Origin: Apostichopus japonicus
Lineage: Eukaryota > Echinodermata > Holothuroidea > Aspidochirotida > Stichopodidae
Assembly (NCBI RefSeq): GCF_037975245.1
Contig: NC_092565.1
Location: forward strand, 4,651,499 to 4,715,498
Reading direction: 5' to 3'
Length of the DNA: 64,000 nt
Within the stretch, counting starts at the first letter, position 1. The number at the start of each line of letters is the position of its first letter. Made by a program: the position numbers and the translations under genes. Positions 10,893 to 22,764 of this stretch are shown piece by piece. The notes beneath the pieces were generated by a model that saw only the letters and a list, made by a program, of their open reading frames with translations, was not told the DNA's origin and made no database searches.

Positions 10893-13800
10893 TATATTTT
10901 CACTTTACGAAGCTCTTGACATAATTTGTAACTTTAATGAACAGTGCCATCAGGTATTGTTATGTTAAACATGTAATCTTCCAATAATAGACTACATAGG
11001 CGTGATCGGCCTATAGCTATTCAAGGAATGATACAGTACAGTACATGCTTTGCAATATTCTGATACATTTCATGACCGGTTTACTTCTTTAACAGGTGAG
11101 TACAGTATATTGAGTTGTCGCAGAGATTAAAATTTAACTGATACAATATTTTCGGTTTTCTTAAAATTACAAGTTCGAAAATAATGAATGCAATACAAAG
11201 CAATGTTTTCATCTATTGTTACTTTTCTTGTTTTCTCATGGATGTTTTCTCAACCTAGATGCCTTTGTTATTAAAATTATTTTAGAACATTGTCCACTCA
11301 TGCTACTGTCACAAACTGATATTCTTGGCTGGCACTACAATTTATCTCATACTGTATTTTGCCTGCCATTACAATAAATGTTGGATGGATATAACAATTA
11401 GCCTGAAATATATTTTCAAAATGTTTGGACATGTATGTGTAGTAAAGTGTTTAACTTTAAATCCAGTAATATTGTGAAAGATTATTTCAGATTGTAACAA
11501 AGCTTAGCCACTTTTGTATCAATTGTTTAACAATCTTGATATCAACAAAGGTAATTTTATCTTCATCCCAGTTTCAAATTTCACAAAATGGGTCTCCCCA
11601 TGTACGTAACTATACACGTGCACTGTACAGTCCATACATTGAATACATTACAGTTCTCCAGTACAGCTAGTGCCACAGTAACTGCAATAACTCTTTGGAT
11701 ATTTTATTTTTTTGAAATACTCAAGCTCTTTGATTGTAAAAGCTTTTAGAAGGTTACAGTCTGATGCATGGCACCACCTACAATATGTAGTATGTACCAC
11801 ATGCAGACATGCACATAAGTCACTAAATATCATATAAATGTGAACTGTTACCATTTTAGCAATGTCTTGAAAAAGCTGATGAGCTGCATTGAAGCAGATG
11901 TATACTGTTAAACGAAATCTGTTTGACCAGTTATTCTAGGAGGCCTTTCAAGAAAACCATATGCATGGTTTTAATAGATACATTGAAATTTGTACCTACA
12001 GACAGAAAGCTAATTCACCCTGTGTGGAAGACACATTCCTCATGCAAGGTAAACTTCAAAAGTTTGGGAAAGTAAAGGTTCAAACGCAGTTCTCCAGTCT
12101 GACTGTCAGAGAATATTAGAAGGCCAGTTAGCACGACTGACACACAGTAAATGAAGAGCCACACACATTATGTACACTCACACTGAGTTAATTGAATTGT
12201 TTAAGCTACAGTAGTAGTAATTGTTTGAGCTAAATGTCATTGTTTGAGATAATTTTTTGAGCTACCTAGTATTCAATAGCTATTGTGGTAATACATAGTG
12301 AGATATACCAAATTATAACATTTTGGTAAATTATGTGATAGCATGTAAAATCCTTTCATATGCATGAGATGATAGCAAACAGCTTTTTATTGTTTATGAC
12401 TTGAAAACTTAATCACTAGGTATTACTCCAATGGAAGCAAGGTTCCTTTGATACTGTGTTGTGTTAACAACCCATTACATATTCTGATATATAAGCAGTT
12501 ATCCTTGTCACCCATACTGTAGGAAAATTTGGAATATAGAACGAGGACAGTTTGAGAGGTACTGTACACAAAATGGTACAAAACTATCATCACAGCCCAC
12601 GGAATTCATTAGTGGACACACTTGTATAGGTTTACATTTTGATTGTTTGATCAGGAAATTTAGTGACCAATATGTACACTGTAGGAATGTAGTGTAGGTT
12701 GGGTGAATAGAAAAACCGCTTTCGAGGTGTTAGAAATTTATTATTTAACCTATTACAAGTATTTAGTTACAATCAATTTGAATTTGATGTAAACAACAGT
12801 CGTCTGCCGGAAAACCTCCACAGCTGTTTTTATTTTCTAAACCAAAGTTTAGTCGTCTCGCACTGCCATTAGATATTTACCCCTGTTATATTGTTTGTAT
12901 TTGTGTATCAATTGACTATTTTGCATTGCATTCTGTTATATGATACTGATAACTTATTCCCTGATTGGACAAGCAGAGAATTGTTTACCTAACTAGTATG
13001 TATGTATGTATGTATTTTAGATCCTCCTGCAAGCAGGAACTCACAAAGAAGCCATCATTGGCTTATCAAAGCCACAAGCTGACTCAAGTCAGTCTCTTAG
13101 ATTCATATTTAACGTCCATGATTATGAATTGTCAATTATCAAGAACTCTGTAACTGGACGACATACATTAATCTTGGAGTGCTGTTCCTGCACAACATCA
13201 TATACAGTAGTTCTACTAGGCCTAAGCAACATGTAAATTTATCTCTTACCTACAGTAGTGGGAAACTGTGTGTAATGTTAGTCAAAAATTTACTAGAGAT
13301 CCTGCCTCTATCCATACATTTTTGGACTAATTGTTATAGTCCATGTAATGCTAACAGCATGTTATGTTTTACCATGTTGGTGTACCTTGTGGTAAACTTC
13401 CACTTTGGGCACCTTCATCATACCTGAACTGAAATCCATCAGTTTGATTGGTTATATGCAGTAGAGTAAGTTTTTAATGTTATTGTCAAGAATGGTGAAA
13501 GTTTTATCAGGGTGTGCTGCCTGTTGATATATCAAGGTCATTTTTTGTTGTTAAAGTTGACATGAATTGGTGTAATATTACTTTACAAAACATCTCTTGG
13601 AAATGAACCTATAATTCAGCACCCCACTGACAGACACACAGACAGACCTGTGTACACTGTACAGTATCATGTACTGTATGTGTTTCTTGTGTAATGCTGA
13701 GTATAGGAAAGAATGATCATTCTCTCAGTACAACAAACCAAGCCAAGGGCTATGTATACTCCTACATCTGTGCTACATTACTTATACTGTAGGAGTTCTA

Positions 13801-14400
13801 TGGACAAATTTGAAAAAAAAGTGACATAAATACTGTATGTATACTGTGTACCAATATCATTTTTTCATAAAAGTTCAGTTTCGTGTTGGGTGTTTAGATG
13901 CTGATGAACAAAGATACAATACTGTAAGCTGATCAGGTCATGATCTGCCTAACTTTGGCACAATTCTGGAACAATTTCTTTTATAGCTACAGTAAATAAC
14001 TTTAGAAAAGTGTCATATTTTATTAAAACATACAGTCACAGAGGTGTGACTGTTTTGTGTCCGTTGTATCCGAATCCTTGGTATCCTACAGTAGTCCTAC
14101 AGTTAGTCCCATGAGTGACATTGCCTGTTAATGTGGATGGTTGGCTGGCAGCTAATTATTTAGCAACTTTAAGACAAAGTCTGCATCATTTCTTTGTGCA
14201 AATATCATTGTAATTTGTTGGTACAAAATGCAGAACTTTTAAAGTCTCAATACTTGTTTGCTAAATTTAAACTTTGACCTTTCCAGCTTACTGCACTAAA
14301 AGCTCTGACACCTTTCTACGCAACTTTCATATCTTTATCCATTATTTTTAGTGAGCTATCTGTCGTTAAAATTTTTAGCTGACTCTAATACGCCAGATTT
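10893..14400. other. Intergenic, no gene recognised; TACAGTA/TACTGTA-rich
   Basis: All open frames are short and show no family motif or codon pattern. The stretch is unusually rich in TACAGTA, CTACAGTAG and TACTGTAC words, for example near 11033-11045, 13655-13682, 13830-13850 and 14085-14100. I see no terminal repeats that bound an element. Confidence 0.5.
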
Positions 14401-15130
14401 TTAACAAATCTGTAGATTCTACAAACTTCAATCAAAAGCCCCGCCCAACAGATCATGCGCCAATGAAAGCTCTCTGTTCTGTTTATGACCGTTTGGCCTA
14501 GGACTACTTTCACTTTCGTGGCTAGCTTGTCTTAGGTCCCTTCTCTTTGAATAGTATCTTTCTCTCAGTCTTACCGATGTAGCTTGTGATGTTGTGTCAT
14601 TTTTCTTCCATTGCAATGAATAAACAGGTGTTTTCAGAGGTTACCTCCGTGGAATTGTAAAAAGTGGAAGATACCAGTTTAGGACTGGGTTAAAATCTTG
14701 ATCGGCTGTTTTGTTTACATTTGTGTAATAAACATGCTGACATGGGCGGTCGCAGAGATTTTATGGTAAATCGTTCGCGCCATTACTAGGGCAACAGAAA
14801 ATAAATTTCTTTCTTTACATATCGACAGCTTTTCTCCATTAAACCCACCAGGTCAGAGTGCATTTAGAATAAGAAACATTGAATCTACTTCGGAAGTTTG
14901 ATTTCCGAAATTCATCAGCAAACAGGTATTGAGACTTTAAAGACCAACTATGGAGACTTTTCGATGAACATAAAATCCCACCATTTTTCATGTATGTAAT
15001 CCTTAACTGACTCCAATTACATTGCTGTAATTAACTTTACCAATTTCGGACGTTAAATAAGTGAAAAATGGGACGAAAAGTCAGCTTCTATTTCAGACAT
15101 TCCTGAAACATTCCTAAGACATCAGGTGAC
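14401..15130. other. Promoter-like but unassigned spacer
   Basis: A GC box (CCCCGCCC near 14440) and CCAAT-like words occur here. I find no open frame with a recognisable product on either strand. It precedes the CRE at 15135 and the plus-strand THAP fragment, and could be the upstream part of that decayed unit. Confidence 0.25.
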
Positions 15131-15239
15131 CATGTGACGTCAACGTTTGTATACCTCACTCACAACTATACTTTTAGTGTGTAAAGTCGTATACTTGAGC
15201 TGCCAAAAACATCAACGATATTACTCCTTTTTAGTCAAA

Positions 15240-15461
15240 ATGTCACAATTCTGTGTTGTTGGAGGTTGCAGTTATACCTCATCCAGCAAAAGCATCAAAA
15301 GAACCGACGTAAAACGCCGCAGACTTTGGATCAATTTTTTGAGATCCACGCGGAAAGATTTTTCAGCACCCGGAGTATCTCATGCCCATGAGTCCACATG
15401 CATGACCCTGCTTCTGTGTATGCTGCAAATGTCTTATTCTGTGAAAACTATATACTGTCGA
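15240..15461 (+). pseudogene. THAP-type zinc-finger fragment (N-terminal half)
   Basis: The frame from ATG 15240 encodes MSQFCVVGGCSYTSSSKS, then RRRLWINFLRSTRKDFSAPG. This resembles the start of a THAP domain: a Cys pair, a basic linker, the invariant Trp and a basic Arg/Lys/Asp stretch. The Cys-x2-His that should complete the C2CH finger is absent, and the frame runs into unrelated sequence and stops. DNA similarity to the minus-strand fragment at 18102-18458 is clear around the Trp region. A perfect CRE lies about 100 bp upstream. THAP domains bind DNA and are common in P-element-like transposases and their domesticated derivatives. It looks decayed, although a first coding exon with a missed donor cannot be excluded. 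Confidence 0.5.
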
Positions 15462-15492
15462 TAGCTGTGTCGGACCATGGTCGGACATAGCT
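15462..15492. repeat. 30-bp imperfect palindrome centred on CCATGG
   Basis: AGCTGTGTCGGACC is followed by ATGG and TCGGACATAGCT, forming near-complementary arms around CCATGG. It directly follows the stop codon of the THAP fragment. It could be a protein-binding palindrome or part of a degraded transposon end. Confidence 0.4.
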
Positions 15493-18101
15493 AATGTGAA
15501 ATTGACCGTAAACACGCCCTGGACGTCCTTACATGTAACATTATATCACGCAATTGACAGTAATATATTTACTGTAAGAGATGACCGTATATATATACCG
15601 TGCCAAGGGTATAGCATTGTTAGTACATGTACGGTAGTTAGTTACAACTCTCGCCGGCGTTGGCTCACAGCATGTGTAAATAGCCATGTTAGGATTTATC
15701 TATTTCATTTGTTGTATTCCAGTATCGTGAGTTCGTGATACATGTGTAATATTGTCCGTTCTGTTTATTCCGACATCTACATGGTCCAAGGAGTTGAATA
15801 AAAACGGTAGTATGTAGCGATCGGACGTTTTATTTCGTTAGTGACTGTCTTGTGATTGTGGGATGTTAGTACTGGTCAAGGCCTGTTTCAACTAGACCTA
15901 ACTCTATGGAATTACACAGACTCACGGTAGTTTTTCGCCCAGGACTGAACAAGAAACGTGGATTAGGATATTCACTGCTAAATTTGTTTATTGACAGGAT
16001 ACTTTTTCTGTGTTTGTATACTTTTGGATATTAAAACGAGTAAGTACTATGTAAGTATATTGTACCGTACGGACCTATTGACGCTATACGCTATGTAAAA
16101 GATGCCTCCATTTGAGTGGAAATTTTGCTAATAAAATAAGCAATTTAACTAAAATTTCTGCTTATAATTGTCTTAAAACTTGTTGTTAACCTTCATGTGT
16201 TCTTGTTTTAAGCTAACAGCTTTTCAAACGCTCGAAATTGGAAGTCAAAAACAGTACAATTGTTCGCTATCTGTGTACAAACAGTGCCTATATCAGCGTT
16301 TGATTTTCGCGGTATACAAACTTTGACGTCACACGGTGACCAGAGGCTCCTTTGGGTCAATCTCTGTTTTCAGACATTCCACAGGTTCATGTCACGTGAC
16401 TACCCAAAATGTCCATTTTCGTGGTCGTTTTTGATGGGTTATAGTAGGTTTTCGAAGATTATTTTTTACACATGTTGATTATGGGTATGTAAACTCCTAA
16501 ATTAATGGAAAATCTCAACAACAAAAATTGTCTCCATATTTGGTCTTTAAGAGTACAGTATATTTCACATAATCTGACTGCAGGTCAGTATTCTCAGAAA
16601 AAGGACAGAGACTTACTGTATAGTAAGAGGAGCCAGAAGACTATAGGAATTGAAATCTTTGAACTTTCCCTTCTGGTGAATATTTGCTCATGGCAATTTA
16701 GAATTTATGCACATCCTTCAAAATTTAGCAAACAAACCCAAAATCCCCTTTGATTACTGTGTCTACAGGTGCAGATGCTGAAGTGATTAATTTCAACAAC
16801 ACAGTCATTGACATATATATAACCCAGACAATTAAAATTGTTTATTTGGTTATTTGTTACCAAGGAAACACATACTTCATATTGGGTGCATACAGTAATG
16901 CGTAATGTTTTTTCAACTTTTAAAGTAGAACGATAGTGACAGAAAAAAAATCTCTCATTTTCATATATAATGTAGTTTATATGTTACCAAGCAACATATT
17001 TTTTTAATTTTCCAAATAGCACACCGGAAAGTTATAAAAAAGGGAATTAAAACATCGTTTTTTCGCCTCCGTAATTTAGGAATTTGCAAACACTGCAACG
17101 ACCTTGAACAGCCCTCATGTCAGTGAATGACGTCACTGTGATGATCTTTTCTGTTGTGCACTGTTCAGTACGGAGCTGTGCGTGCATTTCGTGTCAGCAT
17201 AACTGTTATGTTAGTTAAATTTTCCGGCGTAATGTTCAAGACATGATAATGGATATCATGGTGTTTCTTGATTTCTTCACCACGTGTTTACAATTTTTTT
17301 TTTTACGAAATTTGCGGCAATTTCGCAACGATTTCCCAATATCTGAAGAGGTAACTCGCAAGCTGACCCAAAGTAACGTAAATCTCAAGATCACGTTTTT
17401 GGCGGGTTTTATACAGAGTGATGTATGAATGTGCTCACTTACCAGTCAAACTGGCACAATAACAATAGTGATGATAGTCTCAAACGTAGATTAGTATATA
17501 ACATCCGAAAGAAAATCCAAAGTTCTAAACAAAGTAGATTCGCTTGTATGTACTAGGCCTACTGTAAAACATAAACGTTCCTTGTTCCGTGCGTCATTAA
17601 ATCCAACAGAAAGGTTTCATTGAGCTTGAAATACAACCGCATTTGAACTCAATCGAGTTGTTAGTCTAGCTCGAACAATTTTCTCACTACATGCAATGCC
17701 TATTGCGTTTATTCACATGCATGCCTCGTGGTTTGGGCTTCAGGAGGAATCGTATTCTAGTCCAACTTCACGTAGGTCCGCAAACGGTACTTTCACACTG
17801 TGCAAACATAAGTGACAGTGTGCGCTACCGTAAGTAATACTTACACGATGTTTTGTTTCGCTCGAGCATACACACATTTCCTATTCGTATTACATTTAAA
17901 GTGGTTTGGAGGGTATGAACACATCTCTGCCCCAAAAACCTCTGCCTAAGCGACGTCCATGCCCCAATTGAAATTTGCACGTGGATTCTCTCCTCACATA
18001 GTCATTAGGTTGTTCACGTCTGACATGTCTTCCAGTTCCAACACTTACTGTTGCATTTATCGGGATATATATAAATAATGCGGCATAAAAGCATCAATCT
18101 T
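15493..18101. other. Gene-free spacer between THAP fragments, with two X-box-like sites
   Basis: No coding region is recognised. Besides two of the clustered CRE/E-box pairs, it contains a perfect RFX X-box match GTTACCAAGCAAC at 16983-16995 (GTNRCC, one-base spacer, RGYAAC) and a near match GTTACCAAGGAAAC at 16856-16869. RFX factors control ciliary genes, but these sites are 12 kb from the ALMS1 start and the link is speculative. Confidence 0.4.
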
Positions 18102-18458
18102 TCAAACTTTTATTACTTTAGTGACCTTGCCACACGCAAATTTCAATTGGGCCCGAGAATCATCTTCTGTGAAGTGGGCAGAACAAACTTTCACATTCTT
18201 GCCATGAGAAACTCCTGGTGCGATGAAGTCTTTCCTGGTTCTCCTCACAAATCGTATCCAGAGTTTCCGATATCTCTCACTACTTTTTCCGCTTGGAAAA
18301 TTAAAAAAAAACTTATTGTAGAGTCCACATTCGTTCTGTTGCATCCCCCTACAACGCAATTTCTTGGATTTTGCTAGTGGTTTACGTTGTTTGTCGAGTC
18401 CAATATAGAGTAGGTTGCAACTAAACTTACACACTAAGTGCACACTGCTGAAGTACAC
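18102..18458 (-). pseudogene. THAP-type zinc-finger fragment (C-terminal half), inverted
   Basis: The minus-strand frame encodes FFFNFPSGKSSERYRKLW, then FVRRTRKDFIAPGVSHG and KVCSAHFTEDDSR. The F-x-F-P segment, invariant Trp and C-x2-H-F are hallmarks of the THAP domain. The second Cys of the first pair is not evident (ECGLYN), so the zinc site looks incomplete. The downstream frame stops at 18102 after a short basic tail. It is homologous to the plus-strand fragment at 15240 and carries the opposite half of the intact motifs. A CRE sits about 30 bp upstream of the ATG. It is probably a decayed THAP gene or transposase relic; a live exon is less likely. Confidence 0.5.
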
Positions 18459-18520
18459 TACGCCGAGCTCACGTTGTTATCATCACAATGACGTCACATG
18501 TCACTGTAGATCACGTGATC

Positions 18521-20560
18521 ATCATATCGCTTTTCGCGAAAAGCCCAATTTTTGTTTAAAAAATCAACGAGTTTAGGAATTTTTTTTAAGCCTTTCCCAA
18601 CATCGGATTGACTTGAATTTTCACATGTGTAAAATGGAAACCAACTAGAATACTCTTGAATAAAATCGTATTTTTTCGTCGATGGTGAAAAATCACTATC
18701 GTTCATCTTTAACATTTGATGTCAACTAAGTTTTCCTCCGATGATATTGTTTACAGATCTTGCTTATAGTGTAATTTAAGACTGAAAACAAGTTGTTGCT
18801 ACTTAAAGACAGAACAGCCTGATTGGCTGAATCCATCTTTACTGTGGTAAGTTAGTATGTACACACTATAATGTCATAGGGTAACCTCTAGAGAGTTTAA
18901 TTTTACGACCAAAGGACGAAGTATACACAGCTTAATTAGAAGAGGAGCTTATTTCTGGTATAGTTACTAAATTTATGGTTAAAATAAAAGCACAATCTTG
19001 TGAATCCTTCCAATTAAAAGGGTCTATTAGAAAAACAAACTTGTGATTCAGATTACATCAAAACAGTTTTTTAAAGACTACTGTAAGAGAAAATAACCTT
19101 CAAAGTTAAGAAATATTATATATTTCTTTTAAAAAAATGGTCTCATATATGAAACAGTATATGATACATAATAATTTGTTGAAAGACTATAACAAAACTA
19201 ATAACTTCCCTCTATATCACTCCTTTCCATCTCTGTTTATTCTGCTTCATGCTAAATTAAACTTGATTCCTCCATTGAAACACTAATGATAATTAAAAAT
19301 AAGATATATTACAACACAGTGCAGTTAAGTATTAAGCCATTCCAAAGTGTCAATGCATGCCCTCACCTACAGTAGTACCTCAGTTTCTGTGATATATAAT
19401 TGATTAACCTGTTTACCGGATCTGTACATATATGTCAGCAGTGTCTCTCTGACCCCTTGAGATCCTTCTCATTATGGGTAGATTATTGAGTTAAAGCAAC
19501 ACATTGATGTTAAGAATGTATTACAACCGTGAAGTCGGTATGATTTTCCGTTTCGATGTCGTTCTCATTTTCCAGTTTGTTGAAATTTAGGTCAGGCATT
19601 GGAAAGGTAAATGTATTTCAATTAGTTTGATTGTGTTTTCATTCACGCTGGTTTTCGGTGTAAATGTTAGGTTGGCCTGTACAAGCACAATGCTAATTGT
19701 TACATTTCATATAGTATTATTGCCTCTTGCTAAATGGTCACCTGTGACCTTCCAGGTTGCTTTGTACGCAGATCAGGGTCTCAAAGTTTCACCTGCAGTT
19801 AAGAGATTAGATACCCTGTCCTCTCACCCTTTCCCTCCTCACAACATACACACAGTGTGCCAATTGCCAAACTACAGTATAGCAATAGGTACGAACTAGA
19901 CATTAGCTGTGAGGTTTGACTGTATTCAAGCAATTATATAGGATACAATTTTTAGGGGCAAGATTTATCCCAACCCTCTTCCTTACACCCACTCTGATTC
20001 TTTTCATCACTGGATTAATTACAAATGTGTTTTCATGTTAAACAAAATGAGTGAGATATTCCATACCTTTCTAATGTGATTCTGTGCTTTTAATGTCACT
20101 CAAAACATTGCACTTCAATTACAGTTTTTTTTTTTGTTTTTTTTTGTGATCCTTTAATTAATTTGTACCTTTACAGTTTTCAATGACAATAACAACATTG
20201 AATGTTAAATATATTAGCAGTAATTTCACATAATCATTCAGTAATGATTGACTGCATTTCCAATTTGACAACATGTAACATCTGTTTATGACATTTGTCA
20301 TAGACTACATATCCAGCAGTGATCAAACTTAGATTCTTCATCATTAACCATCTAACCACAAGTTGTTTAAACTCTACTACACAAATTTTCAGTTGTTTAA
20401 ATTCTGTCTTGTTCAAGGTCTCCTCCATCATTCCTGATAAAATGATTTACAACAATCTAGAGTGATCCACAGTCAATTTATTGTTCTCATCTCGTCTTTC
20501 TATAAATCTTTGTGTTTATTCTATGATGACTGTATATTTAGATTATGTATTTAGGGCTTT
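18521..20560. other. Intergenic, nothing recognised
   Basis: AT-rich sequence with short open frames only. I see no domain motif, inverted terminal repeat, tandem array or tRNA-like fold. Confidence 0.5.
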
Positions 20561-21173
20561 TTCTTCAGAATAAGACTATCGTACTGTAACATGCTGCAAT
20601 CGTGGACTTTATAGGTTGCATTATCAGGTTGGCACACGTGTGTGTTTTAAGCAGATATATCCATCCACTTGTTAGATGCAGTCGTGTTAATTGTATGCAC
20701 AGAAACGAGCTCTCTCCGTGCGCGCAGCTGAATGAGTAACTTCCCCTGCTCATCACATACATGTGTAAAAGCTGAATGGAGAGAGAGATTCGCAATTAAG
20801 ATGCGAGGCTGCATATATGACACTTGCTGCCTCTGTTAGAATAGAAAAGGGAGAGCAAGGGAGTTGCCCAGCTTTTCTTCATCACTCATCGCCATGGTGA
20901 TCGGAGCTTTCTTCTTCGTCTGGTCAGGATTTATCGACTTTGCCCAATGCCGAGGTGACAGGGGATGACTCTCGTTAACATCAGAATATCATATCCAAGG
21001 ATTTTATGGGATATAATTACATAATTCTTTGAATAACCGTTTCTGTGACCGTCGGTGTTCTTATTGATTAACATCTGTATCACTACCGCAAGTCAACATT
21101 TTTTGAGTGTCGTAGTGTACACAAGTCTCCTGGAGTACTCAAGATTTTATTATTGGCCTTGTCGAACTGCATG
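20560..21173 (+). promoter_or_regulatory. Candidate promoter and untranslated first exon for ALMS1
   Basis: The interval has more GC than its surroundings. It contains the palindrome ATCGCCATGGTGATC at 20888-20902, which resembles an RFX X-box (GTYGCCATGGYAAC), and it ends in a strong donor-like ATG|GTGAGT at 21174. The ALMS1 start exon has an acceptor-like CTGCAG immediately before 28929, so a 5'UTR intron of about 7.8 kb is plausible. RFX control of ALMS1 is known in mammals. No transcript evidence is available here. Confidence 0.35.
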
Positions 21174-22383
21174 GTGAGTTTTGCTTATATGGGCGATGGT
21201 GTATACTTTATAATTCATAGATGACTAAATTCCAAAATCTACTATATAACCCCTTTTTTCGTCTATGTAAGTGGTACTCATTTCTCACTTTCAAATTGTA
21301 GAATTTGTTTTGTCTTAAGTTTCAAATGACATAGTTTATGATTCATAATTCTAATTTTGTTGGCATGGATAAATGAATGTTGTATGTACAGTCTATAACA
21401 GAATGTTGTATTTACTCAGTAGGTTCGGATCTGCCCATAGAGTTTACACTTGTCTTATATTACAAAGTCATCTCACTGGGTCTGTCATATTTACCAGTCA
21501 TCATGATCAGCTATCAATCAAGTAGAGTTTTTTGTGCCTCAAGATGATATTTTACTGCAGTTCTGTAGATCTTGCTGCATCTATGGCACTATAAATATTG
21601 ATTCCTACTGCCTCAAGGAAAAACCAAGAAAGTCGAAAAGAATGATTGCATACAAGTAAATTCTTGGATATACTCAGTTGCTTTGGTGTACTTATTGTTG
21701 GTCAAAACATGCATTGAAGCGGATGAAATCGGGGTTAAAGTACGATTTCTACCACTTGTTACAAACCTGGTTCAAACCAGGGTTTTGGTAGCAGGTCTTT
21801 CCATTCCTGGAAGTGGGAAAGATTGCTGAGTGGGAGGGGCAGGGGGGAACAACCTCCAATTGTATTAAAGCATCTCATGTCATGGATAAATTCTTTGCAA
21901 ACGTGAATGAAATTTCCATCAAAAAATGATAAGAAAATAACACGCTAGAAATAAGTTTATCTAGATACAGTTATAATTATAGACAGTCATGGGGGGGGGA
22001 TATTCCCCCAAATTTTCAAAAATACTTAATTGAATTCCCTAGATTTCAAAAAATACCTAATTTGTATTAAGAGAAATGTTGTCTTTATCTTACCCAACAA
22101 TATGATAATACGTTTAACCTTTTATAACTGTAACAGCACACCAAAAGTACCTAGCTTAGACTTACAGTAGTAGTCACTGCAGATTTGATCAACATAAAGC
22201 ATGTACAGTACTAACATAAACTAGCATTTCTAACAACTGTCAAAGTCTGCCACTGTTCTATTCAATACAGATGTACTGTACGTTACAGTTGTAGCCTACA
22301 TGTGTAAATTTCAGTTTTTTTGGGGGGGGGAATCACAAGTTTTGCTACATGAGTTGTACCGTAGGCTCACAGTTCTCTCATTA

Positions 22384-22764
22384 CTAAGACATTGCTACTG
22401 ACACATCAAAGCTAACAGAGCTCTCTGGTTTGTTTGCAGTCCATGAAAATCCATGAAAACCTTTTTTAGGTACATAGTTGTATGATCTCAGGAGTTTTTG
22501 CACAGTTTGAGTCCATGGATAACATGCTAAGTGCTCGTTAAAGGTTATCTTCTCTACAGATTTATCTATTTCTTCCTGACCTTGTACAGTACTGTATCCA
22601 TAATAGGTGACAATTAAGCTTGACTGTTTTCTCAACACCCTCCCTACAGTATGTCTCAATGTAGTCAGGCTTTGTACTAAATCTTGGGAACACTTCTTTT
22701 CCATATCTGAACCAGTTGTAACACAGCACAACATTTGTCTCAGAAGTAACAGATTCATGATCAA
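22384..22764 (-). CDS. Unrecognised 126-codon open frame
   Basis: This is the longest open frame in the gene-poor interval. It has an ATG at 22764 and a stop at 22384. The product is soluble-looking with scattered Cys and Lys and no motif I recognise. There is no splice or promoter context. It may be chance or a remnant of a repeat. Confidence 0.15.
   Translation of the reverse strand: MIMNLLLLRQMLCCVTTGSDMEKKCSQDLVQSLTTLRHTVGRVLRKQSSLIVTYYGYSTVQGQEEIDKSVEKITFNEHLACYPWTQTVQKLLRSYNYVPKKGFHGFSWTANKPESSVSFDVSVAMS

Larger units (their letters stand above)
15135..18520. promoter_or_regulatory. Cluster of perfect palindromic CREs and CACGTG E-boxes
   Basis: Perfect TGACGTCA sites lie at 15135-15142, 16324-16331, 17128-17135 and 18489-18496. 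Three are followed within 25-155 bp by CACGTG: at 16393 (as the 10-bp palindrome GTCACGTGAC), 17281 and 18512 (within GATCACGTGATC). TGACGTCA is the full CREB/ATF site, and GTCACGTGAC matches the TFEB/MITF/USF type. The first and last CREs lie just upstream of two THAP fragments, so the spacing may come from duplication of an ancestral THAP promoter. Function is not shown. Confidence 0.5.
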
